In this document: one piece after another, positions 37,880 through 48,769 of the stretch
Numbering within the stretch: the first letter of the stretch is position 1
How the letters are laid out: every line of letters begins with the position of its first letter
Assembly: GCF_029227915.1 (NCBI RefSeq)
Contig: NC_079876.1
Coordinates: forward strand, 12,338,001 to 12,402,000
Length of the DNA stretch: 64,000 nucleotides
Source: Hydractinia symbiolongicarpus
Taxonomy: Eukaryota > Cnidaria > Hydrozoa > Anthoathecata > Hydractiniidae
Direction: 5' to 3'
Program-made: the position numbers and the translations under genes
Notes under the pieces: generated by a model
Databases searched by the model: none
What the model was told of the DNA's origin: nothing
The model's input: only the letters and a program-made list of their open reading frames with translations

Positions 37880-40625
37880 TTATAGCACTTACAAATACCC
37901 AGTTATAGGATCACTTAGATATAAACTCTTCAGATGCGATAGGAACCTTAAAAAGTATAAAAGAGGTCGATCAAGCGGAAGAGTTGCAGTTTACATGCAA
38001 GAGGACATTAAAGTGACACATGAATAGAGTAATGGTGTAAACAAACTTCTTGTTTTGTATTCCGAACACAGTAACTCACTGATAGCAGTATTGTATCGAC
38101 AACCTGATGATGCAATGCATGGTCACCCATCAGGTTCGAAAGAGTTTAAAACGATGATTAATGATTTAAGTAATACTCTTAATAGCTTTAGTGGCAAATT
38201 CCCAGATGTGTTTCTTTGTGGTGACATCAATTTGCCAAACATAAACTGGGAAACCCATATGATTTCTTCCAAGTCAAATGAAGATAAAGAAATGTCATTA
38301 GATTTTATGAATTTTTTAAATGAATTCCAACTTGTGCAATGCATTCATAAGCCTACGCACAACCGTTGCAATGTGATTGATCTGCTTATAACAAATAACA
38401 AGGAACTTATTCACAGTTATAAATGCATACCTTCCTCACCATCTGTATCCCACCATAGTTTCATTGAAGTGACAACTCATTACGACTTAATCATTCTGTT
38501 AAAAAATAATGAGGTAACAGTTTTATTTATTCAATTACTTTGATGAGTCTATAGACTGGGAAAATATTAACAACAAACTAATTCTGTTGCCTGGGACATG
38601 ATGTTGAAAGATAAGAACCCCAAACAACAACTACAAAATATTATAGATAAAATTTTACTTCTGTCTGAACTAGCTCCTAAAAGAAAAGTGTTTACAAGGA
38701 AACAAGATAAACACTACATACCAAGAGATCGCCGTGTACTAATGTGGCAGCGTCGTAAAGCAGCTGTCCAAAACTTTTAAATGCAAACAAGTGAAATAAA
38801 TAAAAGAACAATTAGTCAACATTGAACTTTATCTGCAACAGTCATATAAAGAAAGCAGATAATCTCTAGAAAAGAAAGCAATTTCTTCCATTAAAACAAA
38901 TCCGAAATATTTTTATTCCTATGCACCAAAACATAGTAAAACAAGGTCTTGAGTAGGTCCATTATTCAACAAAAGTAAACAGAAGTTCACTAATGATTGC
39001 AAAGAAATGGCTGACCTCTTGCAACAACAATACGTGAATGTATTTAGTAAGCAACATAATTCAACAGCACTGATGCTATTGATTTAACTTGTACCATTCC
39101 TGTAATGACAGATGTTGCACTTCCCACTGATGATATAATTGAAGCAATTAACACTCTATCTGCGAATTCAGCTTCTGGCCCAGATGGTGTCCCTGCTATA
39201 TTTCTTAAAAATTGTAAGAATGCTATGGCAACAGGTGTAACATCCTGCTTTTGAGAACTGAAAACATTGCACCCATCTTCAAAGGAGGTGACCAAGGAGA
39301 AGTGGGCAACTATCGACCAGTTGTCTTGACTTCACATATATAAAATATTTGAAAAAGTCATAAAAAAGAAGATGTTGATCATCTTGTACAGTATATACAA
39401 TCTTTTAAACAACTCACAACATGGTTTTAGAGAAGGTCCCTCCTGTTTATCACAGCTACTGACCCATTATGATACAATCCTATTCTTTCTTGAAAGCGGT
39501 TCAAATGTAGATACAATTTACTTAGATTTTAGCAAGGCATTTGACAAAGTGGACCACTCCATCTTAGTTGGTAAACTGAAGCAATTTGGTATAAATGACA
39601 AACTGGTAAAATGAATTAAATCATTCCTTAAAGACAGAATATAATATGTTTACATCAATGGTGTAAATAGATAGATAGATAGATCTATCTATCTATTTCA
39701 TCGACGCCTTTAAACTCCAAAGTGATTTAAATATAAATTGTAAGTGGACAAATGAAAATAATATGAAACTCAATGGGTGTAAGTTCGAGCACCTACATAA
39801 TGGAAAGAATTATTCTTTGAAACCACTCTCTGTATATCTAAGTAACACGTCAGAAATGATTAACAAAAAAATCACTGTGAAGAACTTAGGAGTTATAATG
39901 TCAAATGATTGCATAATGTCGAATGATTGCAAATTTAATAAGTATATCTCAAACCTTATATCAAAGGCAAACAGGATAACTGGATGGATATTACAAACAT
40001 TCGAGAGCAGAGAAAAAACGTGATGTTAAGACTCTTTGGAAATCATTAGTTATTCCCCACCTTGACTATTGTTCCCAGTCTCCACTAATGAAAGGACAAT
40101 ACAAGACATAGAAATGGTGCAAAAAAACCTTTACTAGGAAAATCCTTGGAATCAAGGTTTTTCGTACTGGGATGCACTAAAAAGATTAAATCTGTATTTT
40201 CTGGAGAGAAAAAGAGAACATCATAATTTACATCTGGAAAACATAGTACCAAATTTGGTTAGGAAACTGTGAAAGTAGGCATCAAGTGGTACACTAATGA
40301 TCATTTCGGTCAAAAAAGTGTTGTTCCTGCAGTGAAGAAAGGGCCATTTTATAAGATTTGTTACGCAGGCTTGGCTGATCTAAGAGTACGATTGTTTAAT
40401 GGTCTATTAAAGGCCATACGCAACCTGTCTGATTGCAGCATAGACTGTTTCATATCTAAAGCTGAATTGCTTTCTTTCTACTGTTCCTGATGAGCCACTG
40501 ATACCAAATTATGTTCAATTTCAAAAGGCCAACACGAACAGCATCATTGACATGATAAGAATTGGACTCACTGAGTTGGATGCATGAAGCTCTCACAAAA
40601 TCTACTTCAAAGTAAGTAAGTAAAT
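37880..40625 (+). mobile_element. Decayed CR1/jockey-like LINE lacking the catalytic RT segment
   Basis: A plus-strand element broken by many stops and frameshifts. Endonuclease pieces lie at about 38055-38480 (IAVLYRQP, FLCGDINLPNINWE, DLLITN). Reverse-transcriptase pieces lie at about 39060-39615 (SASGPDGVP, HGFREGPSC, YLDFSKAFDKVDHS). The F/YADD block is missing; in its place is a palindromic (GATA)n(TATC)n stretch at about 39665-39698. The late thumb region (VKNLGVIMS) and C-terminal region (RLFNGLLKAIRNL) run to about 40587. An (AAGT)n tail follows at 40609-40623. Confidence 0.8.
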
Positions 40626-40835
40626 ACTGAAGTGATCTACTTTGGAAATAAAACAAAACTTAAATCATGCACAAACATCACTATATTATATGATGGCATT
40701 GAATTTGCCTCAAGAAAGAAGGTTAAGTTACCTGGGTGTTATCTTTGATAGCAACCTGAGTTGGAAAAGTCATATCAGAAGTGTGGTTAATAAACTTATG
40801 AATGCTCTTGTCACGCCATATATATTTATATTATT
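40626..40835 (+). mobile_element. Small LINE reverse-transcriptase C-terminal fragment
   Basis: The translated piece contains YLGVIFDSNLSWKSHI, the region just after the polymerase core in CR1/jockey-type LINEs. It appears to be a separate insertion after the simple-repeat tail of the preceding element. Confidence 0.65.
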
Positions 40836-41488
40836 GTTCACTGACATGGTAAATCCGAATAACTCATCTTTAAAAAAGGTGTTTAAAATTATTTAAGGTA
40901 TTGGTATGGTAAATTACACCTCTTCTGCATAAAGCATTTTGTCAACTTTCCTTCTAAAAAAACATTATAAAAGTATATAAACAAAAGTTTGTTGTAGATA
41001 CAAAATGACAGAAAAAAAATGAAAATGTTGTAAAAGATTTAAAATATAGTCAAAAGTCTTAACAATTAGGTGTGGCCAACTGTAAAGGGATTAGTCACAA
41101 AAGTATACAAGTTTTCAGAAAAAAAAAATATGTCCACATGTTCATCATAGTCTGAATTTAAATTGTGTGTGTGTTTTCTCAACTTTCTGCATAAAAATGC
41201 CCCCATCATAATAAAGCGAAATAAGGAATTCTCAAAGCATTTATTTCTGATATGATAATATTTTTTCTCACGTCAGGGGGTTTGAGGGTGAAATATGGAT
41301 ATAAATGTTCAAAAACAGGAAATGTAAGAATCGAGAAAATGATTTTATTCAACTCTCATTTTTGTTTTGTGAGAATAAGTTAATAAGAACATAAAAATGC
41401 CAAAGTAAATAAAACATCGCAGAGAAAAAACAGCAAGGCTTCAATTGATATTATACAATGATGAACAGCCTTGGAAAATTGTTTATCA
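40836..41488. other. Spacer with a minus-strand poly(A) signal
   Basis: No gene seen. An AATAAA on the minus strand (complement of tttatt at about 41343-41348) lies ~140 bp downstream of the possible orphan exon at 41489-41744 and could end its transcript. Confidence 0.4.
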
Positions 41489-41744
41489 TCAATCCATAAC
41501 CTCGATTTCACTTTCTGATTTTTCTTCTTCATCAGACGAGCTGAATTCATAACTTCCAATTTTGCTTTGACTGGCAGAAGCATTGTTTTCCTTTTCAAAA
41601 TTAACTTGGATCCCCTGTCCTTGCAGTAATTTATCTTGATCATACCAAGATCCTTTATCCAATTCCTTTAGCACATTTTGTTTCTCTGATTCAAGTTTTC
41701 GTTGTTTATTCTTCCTTTTTTTTCTTGAAGTTTTGAATGGATCT
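41489..41744 (-). CDS. Possible terminal exon of an unidentified lysine/acid-rich protein (partial)
   Basis: The minus-strand frame is open from a stop near 41795 to the stop at 41489. A possible acceptor (ggtag) is at 41745-41746, with a weak pyrimidine tract. It encodes a basic segment (RKKRKNKQRK), then KELDKGSWYDQDKLLQG, then a Ser/Glu-rich acidic end (SSSDEEEKSESEIEVMD). Such basic-then-acidic composition is common in nuclear or nucleolar proteins, but I recognise no family. Upstream exons are not found; the next sequence is the (TA)n tract and a LINE scrap. It could be a truncated or relic gene. Confidence 0.4.
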
Positions 41745-41926
41745 CTACCATAATTTGCAATTTCAAAGACATTTTTACAATAACGAAAAGAAACTTATAA
41801 TAATAAAAAAATGACGAAATGCTATATATATCATATATTTCAACCTTCTTTCTGGTGCTTTTTGTCTTGCTGATGTCCTACACCGTATGCATAAATATTG
41901 CGTAAACAGAAAGTTCTCAATGCTTC

Positions 41927-42340
<414 letters not shown>

Positions 42341-43039
42341 TTGATTTGTGTGGTCAATTTCTCATAACACGTCAAAAGTTTGGCTACTAAAGAGAGGCAG
42401 TTGTATTTAATGAATAAACTTGAAAATTTGCATCTTTGCAAAGATTTCGGTGCTAAATTCAAATATGTTGGCCATTGTTGTTGAAAATGATTAAGAAAAT
42501 GTAAAGCAAGTAAACCAGGATCTGATATTGAGATGTTTTGCACGCTTTAGTAGGGGATTTTGTTTTTTGTGGACCCTAGCTAACTGTTGTAGCCAGCTAG
42601 CTTTGGCAGGTGCAACACACAAAAAATCTCTTTTAATCCTTCCAGAACCACACCTTTTATGATCAGTGTTAACCTTAGCTACCTTCCAGAAAGAAAAAAC
42701 GCAGAAACGTTTGTAACAGATTTAAAAGCAAGCAAAATAATAAGAATAACAATCAACTTAAAAACCTTAAAAACGTATATATGTATATAGCATCGTATTC
42801 TGTCCATTTGGAATCTCAACACGAGAAAAATAAATTCAAAAATGCAGAAAAGGGAGATGGGCTTTCAAGGAATTGGATTTATGGCTTTTCAATGACCAAA
42901 ACAGTATTTCAGCCTCGATGACCCAGTCACGCACGAGAAATCTCCATCACAGAGTTTGAAATAATGCTAGCCACACTCCACTATTTTTGAGAGCGTAATG
43001 CCTGTCGATTTCAGCGGTAAATGAAAACTTGTTCACAAT

Positions 43040-43131
43040 GAAAATCTCGTCCACAGTGCTTCATTTTCGCTCTCTGTTCGCGCCCAGCATGCATATCCAG
43101 AAAGCGTAAAGAAGCTCTGGGAACAAAATTG
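43040..43131. mobile_element. Diverged MITE of the CAACCTCGT family
   Basis: The ends gaaaatctcgtccacagtgc and gctctgggaacaaaattg are inverted relatives of the family termini. Diverged, with no target duplication seen. Confidence 0.5.
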
Positions 43132-43196
43132 GTGAATTTTAGATGTGTTCTTACAGAATTAAAATTAATTGTTATTGTTTACGGGGTTACGCGTTT

Positions 43197-43255
43197 ATTA
43201 ACGTTGTCCCAGGGCTTTCTACGTTTAATTATAAGAAGTCCTGGTAACGAGGTTG
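43197..43255. mobile_element. Short MITE of the CAACCTCGT family
   Basis: The right end gtcctggtaacgaggttg is canonical; the left end taacgttgtcccagggc is diverged. The arms share ctttctacgtttaattat / ataagaagtcctgg only loosely. Confidence 0.5.
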
Positions 43256-44088
43256 TTCGCTTATTGGAATGACTATATAACAATAATTCAAAATTTTTGT
43301 AGCTTATAACACAGCTTTTCTTAAAATTCACATTTTCAGTGTAATCAAGTTTGCAATGACTCATATTTCGACCTAAAACAGTTCAAAAATGTCAAAAATG
43401 TCAGCAATGTGAGGGAAATAAGAAGTTGTGCGCACTGAAGCTCATTTTTTTGGTGATAGGGGTACGAAGAATCTTCCTCCCTAATCTTGCATGAAAAACC
43501 AGTGTACTTTATATTTACACGTATGATGTATTTATTAAAAATAAGGTAATAAATTTATAAAACGTAAAAAATTTTACAACTTGATATTTTTCTGCTTCAC
43601 TAGAAGAGATTTGCAGGTTACATACTCTGAGAAAAGATATTAAGAAGAAATTAAGAAAACAAAAAGTGAAATTTCTTCCTGCGTAAAAAAACATTTACTT
43701 AAAATCGCAAACCGCGAAAGTTAATTCCCACAAAAGTTCCTAAAAAGTCATCGCCGCATCGAAAGTTAAATGAAAATGTCAGAGAGTTGTTAATAAAAAT
43801 GGGTACGTAGCTATCCCTTACGATCTTTCTCGTTTATTTTTGTTTTACAGTAATTCCAGAAAAAATCCTCTGCGATTTAAGCACATCCCGACACATTCGA
43901 ATAACTATTTTTATTCTGGAAAGAAAACAAGAAGAAAGAAAAATCGATGAAAAAAACAACTTTTTTAAAACATTTTTTAATAAAAAACGAGTGAAAATAA
44001 ACTTTCTCCGCTGTTCAGTTACACTGTTTGGGCCCTCGAAAATTTAAGATTTCAATCTTCAGCATATATGCTTTTTTCAGGGTGATGT

Positions 44089-44189
44089 CAACCTCGAACC
44101 CAGGGCCTGTAGCGTTTTTTGATATGAGGATGATCGTACGCGTTTCATCCTCATATCAAAAAACGCTACAGGCCCTGGGTTCGAGGTTG
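44089..44189. mobile_element. Perfect palindromic MITE with exact 9-bp TSD
   Basis: Two identical 45-bp inverted arms (44089-44133 and 44145-44189), each with the terminus caacctcgaacccagggcct, surround an 11-bp spacer. The flanks gggtgatgt at 44080-44088 and 44190-44198 are identical 9-bp direct repeats. This is the youngest-looking member of the family in the window. Confidence 0.9.
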
Positions 44190-45858
44190 GGGTGATGTAA
44201 TCTGGGAGGGTGACAGTGTGGTTATTGACGCAACAGAACAAGACGGCCGGCGTGTTATAACGAGAAGAAAATTTGTGGAGATGAATTAATTCTAGTAAGT
44301 GTTTGATCAGGAAATCCTGTTCATAAAACAGTTACCATTACAGTTTCTTATCAACCCAAAATTTCGACAGAACTTAAAATTCGATGTAACGGTTTATTTA
44401 AACCATTTTTAATTTTTGTTAAATTTTATTTGATACGTGATAGTATAGTCAGGTGCGATGACACCACCATAAAGAAATCCATCCATTCAATTTTATTTCT
44501 GTACAAAAATTTGCAAATATCAATTTTCGTAGTCTATTTCCTGAAAGTTGGCGAAAGGTAAAAAACATCAACTTTATATTAAGATTGTCCAAAATACTCG
44601 TCCGCTAATATTTCCGTTAGGTATAAATTTTCTTAGCTCTAATTTGCGTCACTTAACGCCGACAAAATTGTTACTAATGTAAATATTTTTCGAAGAGGTT
44701 TAAAAGTGAACAATTTGCTCCATTTTATTTCAGACTCGACAGATTGTGGGCATGATCACGTTAAAACGGGTTTTCAAGAAACAGTGATTACAAAGACACA
44801 TTATCGAAGTTTTCCAAAACCGTGGCGACGAAAAAATTAAACAAATTCCTAATTTATGTATGCACCCATGAAAATCTCTCATAATATGTGCATATACGCC
44901 GTTTAGTCTTGATTGCTGAAGCAAAAAGATGCACAATATAGTTCACGTGGTGTGTTTTAATGATTTAGAATGTTTTTGTAAAATACATATTTCACTGTTT
45001 TTTCATGTAGATTTCAAATACCCCCAAACTTTGCTTTGACAAAAAAAAAAAGCGACAGGTAAAAACAACTGGGATGGTTTTACTTTTACAAATTGTATTT
45101 TATTAGAGAAGTTATGATCGTGGGACCAATCAGGCTTGGAGTGGTAATCTTTTATTTGTGTAGCAGAAAAATACACGAGAAATTTTGTGAATTATTTTCT
45201 TATATATATTTTCTTATACATATTTTCTTAGAATAATAAATGTTATGAATATAAATAAATAAATATATTTTAAAGTAAAAATTGCCTTGATGTTTTTAGC
45301 GTTAAACGTTCTTATCTGTGTATTTTCCGAAATGATTTAATTTTTTGGACAGTTGTTGTTAAAATAAATATTGTAAAATTGACATACATTAGGGAAAAGG
45401 AGAAAAAGTGGAAATATTTGTATTGCAGTGTATCTAGAGTGACCTTGTTATTAAGATTTCGGAGGACATCCAAGATTTTATTTTGTTTTTAACCTATAAA
45501 GAAATTCAGATCGAGTATATTTTTAATATGATAACTTTTGGTCAAATCTCAGCCTGAAGGTTCTTCCAATCCAGTTTTTTAAAAAAAACGTGTACGGATA
45601 TGCTTCACAGCGATATATAAAATCAGAATGTTATTCTAACTTAGTTGGAAATCATATTTATAATAAATAAAGCTTTTAAAAATGTAATATCATCTATATA
45701 AATTAGATCTTTATTAGGCACATAAAATTACGAAACAATAATTTTAAATCATTCTTTTTCAAGTCGTAGAAAATGACGAGGTAAAATTAGTTATGCTAAG
45801 GTGCAGAAAATATTCGCAAAAATAAACTGACCAAACCTCTGTAGTTCAATGTGCATGT

Positions 45859-46716
45859 TCACGACAGTTTTCCAAGTTCTGCCTTTTTAAACACTTCGTG
45901 TGCCGTGAATATCAGACCATCCACAATTCCCGCAACAGTAAACGTACCGCCAATGATGGCGCAAAACGTTGTGATGAAGTGGTAAAATGGTTTTCGTTTC
46001 TCTATATACTTAATTGTGATCGGACTCAAGTCATAGCGAAACCAAACAGCTGGCATGATGGTGGCATGATGTCCATACGAAAAATAATCTTTATGAGCGT
46101 ACGAGTACTGGAAAGTGTTTTGGGTAGATCCGTTCAATCTTTGGTATATTGTGGGCACGACTTTAATGATATAATCATGAGATGAAAGACCGTTTGCTTC
46201 CAGCATTTGAAAATCTTTCAAAGCATTAAAAGCTGCGTTACTTTCGATGACGTCGCCGAATTGAAGGCCATTTAAGACATGCGACATGTCGGGGTTCTCT
46301 GGCTGATGGTCAGCGCTGTGCGTTGAGAGATGAAAATTTCCTGGTACACGGTTGATGTAAAACAAACCTTCAAAACGACATCCTGCACCATCACTGAGGG
46401 AGATTTTATGCGTGTTTTCATGAAAACCAACTTCATGCCGACCCTTATCGTCCTGAATGTCAAGACCAACAAAATCACAATCTAACCTCGGGAAGGTAAC
46501 GTTTAATCGTACTGCGATTTTCTGTTCAGCTGACGGAATGTCGACAAACATTTCGCTTACAACTTCCGTTTGCATAAAACTTGATAGTTCTGATGTCATT
46601 AAAAAGATAATGACGAGGATACTGACGATTGAAACACACGCACCAGTGAAGGTTGGTTGCGTCAAATCCTTTGGAACTTTGCGATAAACATCCAAACGTC
46701 TGATATCAAACTGCAT
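45859..46716 (-). CDS. ERGIC1: ERGIC1 (ERGIC-32), ER-Golgi cycling membrane protein
   Basis: One uninterrupted frame of 285 aa, close to the ~290 aa usual for the family. It starts with the family-typical FDIRRLDVYRKVPKDLTQPT. TM1 is at about residues 25-45. A large lumenal domain contains CDFVGLDIQD, GAGCRFEG, VPGNFHLSTHSA and SHDYIIK. Before TM2 comes FRYDLSPITIKY, then a hydrophobic segment with CAIIGGTFTVAGI (~249-261), and a short Lys-containing C-terminus. The family cycles between ER, ERGIC and cis-Golgi with ERGIC2/ERGIC3 and takes part in cargo transport. There is no coding intron, unlike the neighbouring genes. An acceptor-like ctattttcttgatattttag just before the ATG suggests a 5'-UTR intron. 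Confidence 0.95.
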   Translation of the reverse strand: MQFDIRRLDVYRKVPKDLTQPTFTGACVSIVSILVIIFLMTSELSSFMQTEVVSEMFVDIPSAEQKIAVRLNVTFPRLDCDFVGLDIQDDKGRHEVGFHENTHKISLSDGAGCRFEGLFYINRVPGNFHLSTHSADHQPENPDMSHVLNGLQFGDVIESNAAFNALKDFQMLEANGLSSHDYIIKVVPTIYQRLNGSTQNTFQYSYAHKDYFSYGHHATIMPAVWFRYDLSPITIKYIEKRKPFYHFITTFCAIIGGTFTVAGIVDGLIFTAHEVFKKAELGKLS

Positions 46717-47840
46717 CTTTGCCTAAAATATCAAGAAAATAGAGTTCTTCATACATTTCCGCTAACTGGAAAGCCACATAACGCATTTAATGAGAAAATT
46801 GCTGTCCATATACACAACATTACAAGCTCCAGGAAATTTATCTACTGCATAAACTTCGGTAGTTGGTGACAAAGTTTACGCCTATGGAAATTCTGAAAAT
46901 CCTTATTTGAGAAGGGGTAATCTCCTGAGATATATATCGGATTCCTCTACTCGCAAACTTTTTACCTTTATTGTAAATTTTAATGGTTGCATTATGTTAA
47001 AAATAAAAAAAGCCAAAATATTTAGCACTAGGTTTTGACATGTTATATTTTTACAAACTTTTTAAGAGAATTTAGCTGTCTATAAGTAGTAGTATAGTAC
47101 CACCTTTTTTCTTACGAAAAAAAGACGTACCTACTTTAAGTTAAGCATATTTAAAACGCTGGCTTTTCTAGTAATAGAAATTGTTTTTAGACTTGTCCAA
47201 AGTCATACCTTTCAAGCAAACATATAAATAATAAGAATTACAATCATTGTAGCTAAAAAGCATTGTACCTCATGAACATTAGTTTTCGCCAATTTAGCAA
47301 GCTGATGTCAAATCATTAAAATTAATTTTGCGAAATTTTTTGCCAAAAACGTTATCACAAAAATTAATTCCGATAAAATTTAGAATGTTTTTCTTTCTTA
47401 AAAATCAATGTATACTAGCATTCTCATTTATCTACAACCCTAGAAATAATATTCTGATAATTGTCATTTTTAAATTCTTTCTAGAAATGGGAAAACAGCA
47501 TTACTTGGTGTGTAGGTTGAGTTTATCAACATCAAAAATGCTCAGCTGCACTTTTCACAGTCTGCATTATGGAACAATTTATTCTACTACCCAGACAGAA
47601 AACCCGTTAAAAATGGTATAAATTGACAAGTAAATGCCACCAAACTCTTCAATAATTTTAAATCTCACATCTCACAAATCTCAATGCGAAATTAAACTTA
47701 AAAACATTTTTTTTTCTAAAACATTTTTTTACCAAAATTTATACATGAATGCATGCGCATTTACCAAAACTTTTCAGCATTTGTCTAATATTAAAGTGAC
47801 AGGAAGACTATATAGACAGGATAAGAAAATACCAAAATAA
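46717..47840. other. Upstream region of ERGIC1, no gene seen
   Basis: AT-rich. It should contain the ERGIC1 5' UTR and promoter. A plus-strand frame at 47328-47621 has no recognisable features. Confidence 0.5.
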
Positions 47841-47987
47841 CCATTATTGCAAAGGCCCAAATAGACGGAACAATTTTGTAGATCAATTTTCAAAAAATAT
47901 TTTATCAGAATATCGTTGAAAAAATACACACAAAAATCTTAGGTCAATAATTAGTCAATTCTTAAATTGATTTAATATTTTTGTATT

Positions 47988-48765
47988 TGGTTGATCAAGT
48001 AATGAAAGTTGGTTGATCAAGTAATGAAAGTTATTGAAAGAGTGATTGATAAGTTACTTAGAGAAAGAATTGATATAGATAAGATGCAATTTGGTTTTGT
48101 TCCAGGGCGTGGCACTACAGATGCAATATTTTACTCAGACAGCTTCAGGAAAAGTATTGAGGAAAAGGAAAGAATCTCTATTTTGCCTTTGTAGATTTAG
48201 AGAAAGCTTTTGATAGAGTGCCACGTAAAGTTATTTGGTGGGCTATGAGAAAATTAGGTGTGGATGAGTGGCTAGTTACGATGGTACAGTCCACAATGTA
48301 CAGCAATGCTAGAAGTCGTGTCAGGATTAACGATTCACTTAGTGATGAATTTAGTGTAAATGTTGGTGTACATCAGGGTTCTGTACTTAGTCCTTTGTTG
48401 TTTATTCTGTCTTAGTCTTAGAAGCACTGTTGATGGAGTTCAGAACAGGTTGTCCATGGGAGTTATTGTACGCAGATGATTTGGTTCTCATAGCAGAGTC
48501 GATGGAAGAACTAGTTGAAAAGTTTGAGAAATGGAAGAAAGGACTAGAAGAGAAAGGGCTAAAGGTAAACACAGCAAAGTCTAAAGTCATGATTAGTAGC
48601 ATTGCTGCCAAGTGTGACCTTGTAGTTGGAAAGTGGCCTTGTGGAGTTTGCAGGAAAGGGGTTGGTAGTAACTCAATTTTTTTCAGACTTGCAAGCATTG
48701 GGTACATAAGAAGTGCAGTAGTATTAATGGAAGGTTAAGAGCTGACATTCAATTTGTATGCGTTA
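47988..48765 (+). mobile_element. Internal fragment of the EN-RT LINE
   Basis: Plus-strand copy of the reverse-transcriptase region of the 34.5-37.9 kb element, very close in sequence. It shows MQFGFVPGRGTTDA, EKAFDR, HQGSVLSPLLF, YADD and the CGVC half of the cysteine finger. It is truncated at both ends and has frameshifts (near 48150 and 48410). A ~22-bp duplication lies at its start (ggttgatcaagtaatgaaag twice). The second half of the finger is lost by a small deletion. Confidence 0.85.
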
Positions 48766-48769
48766 TGTT

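Larger units (their letters stand above)
42341..45858. other. Intergenic region with MITEs
   Basis: No convincing gene. It contains three CAACCTCGT-family MITEs, one of them a perfect palindrome. A candidate poly(A) signal for the ERGIC1 gene lies at about 45709-45714 (AATAAA on the minus strand). Confidence 0.55.
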
